Positions 1 through 4,752 of a DNA stretch of 5,549 nt are shown in pieces. The notes under the pieces were generated by a model, which saw only the letters and a list, made by a program, of their open reading frames with translations, was not told the origin of the DNA and searched no databases. The stretch's first letter is position 1. Every line of letters starts with the position of its first letter. The translations under genes were made by a program, and so were the position numbers. Source of the DNA: Actinomycetota bacterium (lineage in GTDB: Bacteria > Actinomycetota > Thermoleophilia > UBA2241); contig PMKK01000244.1 of assembly GCA_003157715.1 (NCBI GenBank), positions 40,666 through 46,214 on the forward strand. Direction: 5' to 3'.

Positions 1-114
1 GTGCTCGCGCAGCGCTACGCCGCCGCCGAGGCCGCGTACCGCGGCCTCGACCAGGATCATCCTCGCAACCTGACACGCTCGGTCATCCTGCCTGTCGGCG
101 AGCCGACGAGTTGA
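1..114 (+). CDS. C-terminal end of a SIS-domain sugar-phosphate isomerase/deaminase (partial, 5' end outside window)
   Basis: Frame 1 is open from the first base to a TGA at 112-114, giving 37 residues of a gene that begins upstream. The GTG at base 1 is simply where the window opens and need not be a start. The tail contains GLDQDHPRNLTRSV, which lines up with the C-terminal tail of the GlmS isomerase domain (recalled as D-x-D-x-PRNL-x-KSV in E. coli GlmS) and of related SIS proteins such as AgaS and NagB-II. These enzymes interconvert or deaminate amino-sugar phosphates in the cytoplasm. The tail runs about eight residues past that motif. The gene is co-directional with the sugar importer that follows after 118 bp and could be cotranscribed with it. 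The match rests on a short stretch, so the family is likely but the exact reaction (aminotransferase-like, deaminase or ketose/aldose isomerase) cannot be decided. Confidence 0.6.
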   Translation: MLAQRYAAAEAAYRGLDQDHPRNLTRSVILPVGEPTS

Positions 115-125
115 CCGGCCCACGC

Positions 126-214
126 CACATCGGCGCGCTCCGCATCGCCGCTCTCGCATCGCCCCACGCCGCATCGCCCCACGCCGCATCGCCGCGCCCC
201 GCATCCGTCTCGCT
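126..214. repeat. 15-bp imperfect tandem repeat upstream of the binding-protein gene
   Basis: Six consecutive units are visible: 126-140, 141-154 (one base short), 155-169, 170-184, 185-199 and 200-214. The two central units are identical (cgcatcgccccacgc) and the others keep the cgcatcg core with changes in the second half. The repeat fills most of the 118-bp gap between the SIS-like gene and the binding-protein gene. I see no convincing inverted-repeat operator, hairpin or sigma-70-like promoter in the gap, so it could be a plain spacer, a regulator array, or a slippage product. Confidence 0.85.
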
Positions 215-220
215 AGCCAC

Positions 221-225
221 GGAGG
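221..225 (+). promoter_or_regulatory. Shine-Dalgarno site of the binding-protein gene
   Basis: GGAGG followed by a 7-base spacer and ATG at 233. It is the best canonical ribosome-binding site in the window and fixes the start of the binding protein. It is stronger than the sites before the two permease genes, in keeping with the usual excess of binding protein over membrane subunits. Confidence 0.85.
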
Positions 226-232
226 TACCACG

Positions 233-1555
233 ATGACCCGCTCACGCTTCGCCTGCAGGGCGGCGCTCGCTTTCGTCGCCGTTGTCCTCCTCGCCGTCGC
301 CGGCGCGCTGCTCGCCTCCGGCTGCGGCGGCTCTTCGACCAGCTCGAGCTCGTCGCCGGGCACGGCCGGCAGCGGCACCATCACGATCTGGCACGGCTAC
401 ACCGACGTCGAGCGCAAGGCCACCGACCAGGCGGTCGCCGATTACAACGCGACCCACCCGGCGTGGAAGGTCAAGGCGGTCTTTGCCGGCAACAACGACT
501 ACGCGCTGACCAAGCTGCAGACCGCCCTCGTGGCCGGCAAGGCGCCCGACATCGCCTACCAGTACGGCTCGTCGATGGCGCTGCTGGCCAAGCTGCCGCA
601 GGTCGTCGACCTCACCGCCAGGGTGAACGACCCGGCCTTCGACTGGAGCGACTTCTTCCCGGCCGTGCGGCTGGCGACCATGGTGAACGGCAAGGTGCTG
701 GGCGTGCCGGCGCTGGTCGACAACCTGGCTCTCGTCTACAACAAGAAGCTCTTCGACAAGGCCGGCGTCTCGTATCCGACTGCGCAGTGGACCTGGAACG
801 ACTTCCGCGCCGCGGCCAAGAAGCTCACCAACGCCTCGGCCAAGCAGTTCGGCTGGGCGTACGTCAACGACGGCAGCGAGGACACCGTGTGGCGCTTCCT
901 CGCCCTGCTCTGGCAGGCCAACGGCGACCTGCTCAGCCCCGACAACAGCAAGGCCGCCTTCAACTCTCCCGCCGGCCTGAAGGCCATGACCCTGCTTCAC
1001 GACATGGCCACACAGGACCATTCGATCTATCTCGACAACGGCAACGGCAACTACCTGAACGTCTTCAACGCGGGCAAGATCGCGATGCTCTGGACCGGCC
1101 CGTGGGACATCTCGTCGATCAACCCCGGCGTGCGCTACGGCGTGCAGATCCTGCCCGGCGACGTGAGCCACGCCACGATCGCCGGTCCCGACAACTACGT
1201 CGTGACCAACAACGGCGCGCAGCGGGTGCAGGGCGCCTGGGACTTCATCAAGTGGTTCACTTCGCCGCAGGAGCATCTGAAGTACGCGACTCAGACGGGG
1301 CACCTGCCCCTGCGTAAGTCCGAGACCAAGCTGCCCGGCTACAAGGCCTATCTCGCCAAGTTCCCGTCGTCGGCGGTGTTCGTGGCGAACCTCGACAACG
1401 TCACCAAGGCGCGGCCCAACATCGCCGCCTATCCGCGCATCTCGCAGGCGCTGGGGCAGGCCGTCCAGGCGGTGCTGCTCGGCAAGATGACGCCCCAGCA
1501 GGCGCTGTCCAGCGCCGAGCAGCAGGTCAACAGCATCCTGGCGTCGGGACAGTGA
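233..1555 (+). CDS. Carbohydrate ABC transporter substrate-binding lipoprotein (CUT1 / MalE-UgpB-like)
   Basis: This 440-residue protein is the extracellular sugar-capturing subunit of the importer encoded downstream. The N-terminus has a basic stretch (MTRSRFACR), a hydrophobic segment at about residues 10-28 and a lipobox-like ASGC ending at Cys31. After cleavage Cys31 would be lipid-modified and anchor the protein to the outer face of the membrane; the -3 residue is Ala rather than the usual Leu, a permissive variant. A Ser/Gly-rich linker (about 32-48) leads to the folded domain, which starts with ITIWHGY (50-56). Other family hallmarks are VPALVDNLALVYNKKLF (158-174) followed by a WTWNDF segment, and GKIAMLWTGPW (281-291). 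Length is normal for the family. The ATG at 233 is supported by GGAGG at 221-225. The stop TGA lies inside the first unit of a tandem repeat. The ligand cannot be read from the sequence; the neighbouring SIS-like and GatZ-like genes suggest an amino sugar, hexitol or galactoside. Confidence 0.93.
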   Translation: MTRSRFACRAALAFVAVVLLAVAGALLASGCGGSSTSSSSSPGTAGSGTITIWHGYTDVERKATDQAVADYNATHPAWKVKAVFAGNNDYALTKLQTALVAGKAPDIAYQYGSSMALLAKLPQVVDLTARVNDPAFDWSDFFPAVRLATMVNGKVLGVPALVDNLALVYNKKLFDKAGVSYPTAQWTWNDFRAAAKKLTNASAKQFGWAYVNDGSEDTVWRFLALLWQANGDLLSPDNSKAAFNSPAGLKAMTLLHDMATQDHSIYLDNGNGNYLNVFNAGKIAMLWTGPWDISSINPGVRYGVQILPGDVSHATIAGPDNYVVTNNGAQRVQGAWDFIKWFTSPQEHLKYATQTGHLPLRKSETKLPGYKAYLAKFPSSAVFVANLDNVTKARPNIAAYPRISQALGQAVQAVLLGKMTPQQALSSAEQQVNSILASGQ

Positions 1556-1639
1556 CCGGGGCCGGGAGGCAGTGAGCCGGAGCCACAGGCAGTGAACTGG
1601 AGCCCGCAGGCCGTGAACCGGAGCCGCAGGCAGTGAACC
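1552..1639. repeat. About 20-bp tandem repeat joining the binding-protein stop to the permease start
   Basis: Units begin with GTGA at 1552, 1572, 1592, 1613 and 1633, with lengths of 20, 20, 21 and 20 bp before a partial fifth copy. The best-matching units read approximately gtgaaccggagccgcaggca. The GTGA of the first unit contains the TGA stop of the binding protein, and the GTG of the last unit is the start codon of the first permease. I see no stable hairpin in the stretch; it is direct repeats only. Confidence 0.88.
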
Positions 1640-2541
1640 GGGCGGGCCGCGCCTCGTTTCGCGACCGGCTCTTTGCCAGCGACCACGTGGCCGGCTGGTT
1701 GTTCGTGTCGCCGGCTGTGGTGCTGATCGGCCTGTTCGGGGTGGCGCCGATCGTCTGGGCGCTGATCATCTCGTTCCAGAACAATTCGCTGATGACCAGC
1801 GGCACGTGGGTCGGCCTGGCCAACTATCACCGCTTGCTGAACGACCCCATGTTCACCGCGTCGGTACGGCGTACGGTGGTCTACACGCTGCTGTTCGTGC
1901 CGATCACGCTGTTCGGGGCGCTGGCCGTCGCCGTGGCGCTCAACCGCCGCCTGCACGGCATACGCTTCTATCGCACCGCCGTGTTCGCACCGGTGGTCAC
2001 CTCGACCGTGGCCACGGCGATCATGTTCAGCTGGCTGCTCGACCCCTACTTCGGGATCGTCAACGTCGTTTTGAACAAGCTCGGCCTGGCCTCGCAGGGC
2101 TTCTTTCAGGACCCCGGCCAGGCGCTCTACTGCATCGTCGGCGTGACCGTGTGGGGCTGGCTCGGCTTTGCCGTCGTGATCTATCTGGCGGCCCTGCAGG
2201 GCATTCCGCGCGAGCTGCTCGAGGCCGCCGAGATCGACGGCGCGACCCGCTGGCGGGCCTTCTGGAGGGTGCAGTTCCCGCTGCTCGGGCCGACCACCCT
2301 GTTCCTCGTCGTCTGGCTCACGATCAACTCGCTGCAGCTCTTCGACGAGATCTACGTGATCACTCGCGGAGGGCCGCTGGCCAGCACGACCGTGGTCGTC
2401 TACTACCTGTTCCAGCAGGCCTTCGCCTACTTCCAGGCGGGCTACGCCACGGCGATCGCCTACGTGGTGTTCCTGGCGATCCTGGCCCTGACCGTCGTGC
2501 AGCTGCTGGTCGGTCGCAAGCTCGTCCACTACCGCTCGTAG
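1633..2541 (+). CDS. Sugar ABC transporter permease 1 (MalF/UgpA/LacF-like, CUT1)
   Basis: This 302-residue inner-membrane protein forms half of the translocation channel. Hydrophobic segments fit a six-helix permease: about residues 20-47, 82-103, 115-136, 165-188, 220-238 and a C-terminal one ending near 290. The cytoplasmic EAA loop, which docks on the ATPase, is present as EAAEIDG (197-203) with the closing Pro216 at the family spacing. The F-Y-R-T-A-V-F-x-P motif (112-120) is also typical of MalF-type subunits, as is the short first periplasmic loop of UgpA/LacF-like members. The GTG start at 1633 is chosen because the frame upstream holds no ATG or GTG before a TGA at 1573-1575; a weak GGAG at 1620-1623 precedes it with a 9-base spacer. 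The start codon lies in the last unit of the upstream tandem repeat. The next gene begins 9 bp after its stop, so the two permeases are almost certainly cotranscribed. Confidence 0.94.
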   Translation: MNRAGRASFRDRLFASDHVAGWLFVSPAVVLIGLFGVAPIVWALIISFQNNSLMTSGTWVGLANYHRLLNDPMFTASVRRTVVYTLLFVPITLFGALAVAVALNRRLHGIRFYRTAVFAPVVTSTVATAIMFSWLLDPYFGIVNVVLNKLGLASQGFFQDPGQALYCIVGVTVWGWLGFAVVIYLAALQGIPRELLEAAEIDGATRWRAFWRVQFPLLGPTTLFLVVWLTINSLQLFDEIYVITRGGPLASTTVVVYYLFQQAFAYFQAGYATAIAYVVFLAILALTVVQLLVGRKLVHYRS

Positions 2542-2550
2542 GGGCCGGCC

Positions 2551-3399
2551 GTGAGCGAAGCCGCCATCAGACCCGACGACCTCACCGCCGCCAAGCGGCG
2601 GTGGCCGAGCCCCTGGCATCTGGCGCTGATCCCGCTCGCGCTCGTCATGCTGTTCCCGTTCTTCTGGCTCGTGGTGACGAGCCTGCAGACGCTGGCGCAG
2701 TCGCGCACCTTCGGGCTGCATTTCGGCCTGCAGTTCCACAACTACATCGACGCCTGGACGCAGGCGCCCTTCGGCCGCTGGCTGGCCAACACGACGATCG
2801 TCTCGGTCACCGTGGTGATCTCCAACCTCGTCTTCTGCAGCCTGGCCGGCTACGCGCTGGCCCGCCTGCGGTTCTTCGGCAGCGGCGCCCTCTTTCTCGT
2901 GATCCTCGCGACCCTGATGGTGCCGTTCCAGGTGGTGATGGTGCCGACGCTGCTGATCGTGCGCGGCCTGGGCCTGGTCGACACGCTGCCGGCGCTGATG
3001 GCGCCCAACCTGGTCACCCCGTTCGGTGTGTTCCTGCTGCGGCAGTTCTTCAAGACGATGCCGGTCGAGATCGAAGAGGCGGCGCGCATCGACGGCGCCG
3101 GCCGTCTCGGGACCCTGGTCAAGGTGGTCCTGCCGTCGATGCGCGCCCCGCTCGCCACGGTCGGCATCATGACGCTGCTGTGGACCTGGAACGACTTTCT
3201 CTGGCCGCTGATCGCCATCCAGTCCGAGAAGAACTTCACCCTCCAGCTCGGGCTGATGACCTTTCAGGGGGCGCACACGATCAACTGGCCGCTGATCATG
3301 GCCGGCACGGTCACGACGCAGATCCCCATGCTGGCGATCTTCATCGTGGCCCAGCGCTGGTTCGTGCAGTCGCTGGCCACCCAGGGGCTGAAGGGGTAG
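2551..3399 (+). CDS. Sugar ABC transporter permease 2 (MalG/UgpE-like, CUT1)
   Basis: This 282-residue integral membrane protein is the partner of the upstream permease. It starts at GTG 2551, 9 bp after the TAG of permease 1, with only a G-rich run (2541-2544) as a ribosome-binding site, which suggests translational coupling. Hydrophobic segments are visible at about residues 24-45, 80-104, 113-137, 147-165, 197-217 and 247-270. The EAA loop reads EEAARIDGAGR with E176, A177, A178 and G182, closing at L194-P195, exactly the family spacing. The stretch FGVFLLRQFFKTMP just before it and the C-terminal GLKG tail are hallmarks of MalG-type subunits. Length and order are normal. The TAG stop is followed two bases later by the ATG of a possible small ORF. 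Confidence 0.95.
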   Translation: MSEAAIRPDDLTAAKRRWPSPWHLALIPLALVMLFPFFWLVVTSLQTLAQSRTFGLHFGLQFHNYIDAWTQAPFGRWLANTTIVSVTVVISNLVFCSLAGYALARLRFFGSGALFLVILATLMVPFQVVMVPTLLIVRGLGLVDTLPALMAPNLVTPFGVFLLRQFFKTMPVEIEEAARIDGAGRLGTLVKVVLPSMRAPLATVGIMTLLWTWNDFLWPLIAIQSEKNFTLQLGLMTFQGAHTINWPLIMAGTVTTQIPMLAIFIVAQRWFVQSLATQGLKG

Positions 3400-3401
3400 A
3401 C

Positions 3402-3503
3402 ATGGCCGACACGACGGCACGAACAGTCAACGGTACGGCACGAACGGCCGGCGGTACGGCACGAGCGGCGAGCGTGACGGCCGCGACAGCGGTCGGAAGG
3501 TAG
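3402..3503 (+). CDS. Possible 33-residue Thr/Ala-rich repeat peptide between permease 2 and ATPase
   Basis: An ATG at 3402 opens a 33-codon frame ending at TAG 3501-3503. GGGG at 3393-3396, five bases upstream, could serve as a ribosome-binding site. The peptide is almost entirely Thr, Ala, Arg, Gly and Val. After MADT it consists of four heptads beginning TAR or TAA (consensus TARTAxG, residues 5-11, 12-18, 19-25 and 26-32). It has no hydrophobic helix, no signal peptide and no family I recognise. Translation is plausible because of the start signal and the tight spacing (2 bp after permease 2, 5 bp before the ATPase), but it may be only an expanded spacer that keeps ribosomes moving between the two real genes. 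A functional product is doubtful. Confidence 0.3.
   Translation: MADTTARTVNGTARTAGGTARAASVTAATAVGR
3410..3493. repeat. 21-bp tandem repeat, four units
   Basis: Units occupy 3410-3430, 3431-3451, 3452-3472 and 3473-3493, each exactly 21 bp. Units 2 and 3 share the first 13 bases (cggtacggcacga) and differ mainly near the end; units 1 and 4 are more diverged. Because the period is a multiple of three, the small ORF across it stays open and reads as heptapeptide repeats. This fills nearly all of the 109-bp gap between permease 2 and the ATPase gene. Confidence 0.88.
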
Positions 3504-3507
3504 GGGA
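3495..3507 (+). promoter_or_regulatory. Shine-Dalgarno region of the ATPase gene
   Basis: A purine-rich stretch, GGAAGG at 3495-3500 followed by a further AGGGGA at 3502-3507, directly precedes ATG 3509. GGAAGG has an 8-base spacer and is the better-placed site. The stop TAG of the small upstream ORF lies between the two, so ribosomes finishing that ORF would end on the ATPase start. Confidence 0.7.
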
Positions 3508-3508
3508 G

Positions 3509-4660
3509 ATGGCGACGGTCACGCTTGAAGGGGTGCGCAAGGTCTTCGCCGGCAAGCCGCCGGCGGTGGCGCTCGAGGGTCTCGATCTGCGGATCGAGGA
3601 CGGCGAGATGCTGATCCTCGTGGGCCCCTCGGGCTGCGGCAAGACCACGGCGCTGCGCTGCGTGGCCGGCCTCGAGAAACCCACGTCGGGACGCATCCTG
3701 ATAGGCGAGCACGAAGTCCAGGAGCTGCCGCCGCGCAAGCGCGACGTGGCCATGGTCTTTCAGAACTACGCCCTGTATCCGTACCTGACGGTCTACAACA
3801 ACCTCGCCTTCGGCCTGAAGGAGCACAAGGTGCCGAGGGCCGAGGTCGACCGGCGGGTGCGCGCGATGAGCGCCGTCCTCGGGCTGGACCCGCTGCTCTC
3901 GCGCCGTCCGGCGCAGCTCTCCGGCGGCCAGTCGCAGCGCGTCGCGATGGGCCGCGCGCTGGTGCGCGAGCCCCGAGTCTTTCTGCTCGACGAGCCGCTC
4001 TCCAACCTCGACGCCAAGCTGCGCGGCCAGATGCGAGCCGAGATCCTGGAGTTGCAGCGGCGAGTCGGCGTGACCAGCCTGTATGTGACCCACGACCAGG
4101 CCGAGGCGATGACCCTCGGCGACCGGATCGCGGTGCTGTGCGACGGCAGACTGCTGCAGCTCGGCACGCCGCACGAGGTCTTCCGTCATCCTCGCGATCT
4201 GTTCGTGGCCGCCTTCATGGGCACGCCGTCGATGAACCTGCTGCGCGGCGAGATGACCGGCGGTCTGCTGCGCGCCGGCGGCCTCGAGCTGCGCGCCGCG
4301 GGCGTGCCCGACGGCTCCGTGGTGCTCGGCTTTCGGCCCGAAGCCCTGCTGCCGGCGCGTGCCGCCGCCGGCTTGCCGCGGCTCGAGATGACGGTCGACA
4401 TGGTCGAAGAGCTCGGCAACGAGACGCTCGTGTACGGCGAGGTGCCCGGCGAGGTCGCCTCGGTGGCGGTCGATCGCGCCCTGCCGGCGCCGCTGCCCGG
4501 CTCGCGGGCCCGCGTCGCCGCCCGTCTGCAGGGTTTCACCCACGTCGCCCCCGGCGAGATCCTGCCGCTCGGCCTGCGCACCGAATCGGTGCACGTGTTC
4601 GACGCCGCGAGCGGCGCGGCGCTGGCGGTCGAGATCGAGGCTCCGGCGCCGGCGGGCTGA
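3509..4660 (+). CDS. Sugar ABC transporter ATP-binding protein (MalK/UgpC/MsmK-like)
   Basis: This 383-residue cytoplasmic ATPase would dimerise and drive the two permeases. The nucleotide-binding domain is intact: Walker A GPSGCGKTT (39-47), Q-loop Gln85 in MVFQNYALYP, signature LSGGQSQR (137-144), Walker B VFLLDE (157-162), D-loop SNLD (165-168) and switch His195 in VTHDQAEAMT. From about residue 235 a C-terminal OB-fold regulatory region follows, recognisable by LGFRPEAL and the closing VHVFDAASG. That architecture and length are typical of CUT1 ATPases. The signature carries Ser142 where most relatives have Arg (LSGGQRQR), probably neutral. The start at ATG 3509 gives the usual N-terminus (strand V-T-L then VRKVF). 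Many actinobacteria power several sugar importers with one shared MsiK-type ATPase; here the importer has its own. The TGA at 4658-4660 faces the converging GatZ-like gene across 92 bp. Confidence 0.96.
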   Translation: MATVTLEGVRKVFAGKPPAVALEGLDLRIEDGEMLILVGPSGCGKTTALRCVAGLEKPTSGRILIGEHEVQELPPRKRDVAMVFQNYALYPYLTVYNNLAFGLKEHKVPRAEVDRRVRAMSAVLGLDPLLSRRPAQLSGGQSQRVAMGRALVREPRVFLLDEPLSNLDAKLRGQMRAEILELQRRVGVTSLYVTHDQAEAMTLGDRIAVLCDGRLLQLGTPHEVFRHPRDLFVAAFMGTPSMNLLRGEMTGGLLRAGGLELRAAGVPDGSVVLGFRPEALLPARAAAGLPRLEMTVDMVEELGNETLVYGEVPGEVASVAVDRALPAPLPGSRARVAARLQGFTHVAPGEILPLGLRTESVHVFDAASGAALAVEIEAPAPAG

Positions 4661-4740
4661 GCCCGGACCGAGGAGCTGAAGGCGCTCACCGCCGGCCTGG
4701 CACAGACCTTCGGCCAGGCCCGGACCGCGAGCCCGGACCG
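4661..4740. repeat. Three copies of the 10-mer gcccggaccg in the convergent gap
   Basis: Exact copies lie at 4661-4670, 4718-4727 and 4731-4740. The first and third extend to a shared 12-mer (gagcccggaccg at 4659-4670 and 4729-4740), so one copy overlaps the end of the ATPase stop codon. The arrangement is dispersed rather than strictly tandem. The second and third copies also contribute arms or flanks to the stem-loops in the gap. Confidence 0.8.
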
Positions 4741-4750
4741 CCGGCCGGGC
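4694..4750. terminator. Candidate stem-loops between convergent genes (possible bidirectional terminator)
   Basis: Two perfect inverted repeats sit between the converging stops. GGCCTGGC (4694-4701) pairs with GCCAGGCC (4713-4720) across an 11-base loop. GCCCGG (4731-4736) pairs with CCGGGC (4745-4750) across 8 bases and ends two bases before the GatZ-like stop codon. Neither is followed by a T-run on either strand, so these are not textbook intrinsic terminators. Their position between two convergent genes and their GC-rich stems make a termination or mRNA 3'-end role reasonable in a high-GC host. Confidence 0.4.
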
Positions 4751-4752
4751 GC

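Noticed and set aside
111..139. TTGACC at 111-116 as a -35 promoter element for the binding-protein gene
   Set aside because: It overlaps the upstream stop codon and no AT-rich -10 box lies 16-19 bp downstream; the region there is nearly all G and C.
126..214. CRISPR-like array in the repeat tracts
   Set aside because: The units are directly adjacent, short (15-21 bp) and diverged, with no unique spacers and no cas genes.
1552..1639. REP-like hairpin stabilising the binding-protein mRNA
   Set aside because: I could find only direct repeats in this gap, with no complementary arms long enough to form a stable stem.
1429..3420. Very long open frame on the minus strand (663 codons) opposite both permeases
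   Set aside because: Its translation is rich in Arg, Gln, His, Asp and Glu with no recognisable domain, as expected for the antisense shadow of GC-rich membrane-protein genes; the plus-strand permeases have clear EAA motifs and spacing.
1806..3503. Plus-strand open frame of 565 codons spanning both permeases and the following gap
   Set aside because: It is an off-frame reading of the permeases, Arg/Ala/Asp-rich with no hydrophobic helices; its last 33 in-frame codons coincide with the small repeat ORF reported separately.
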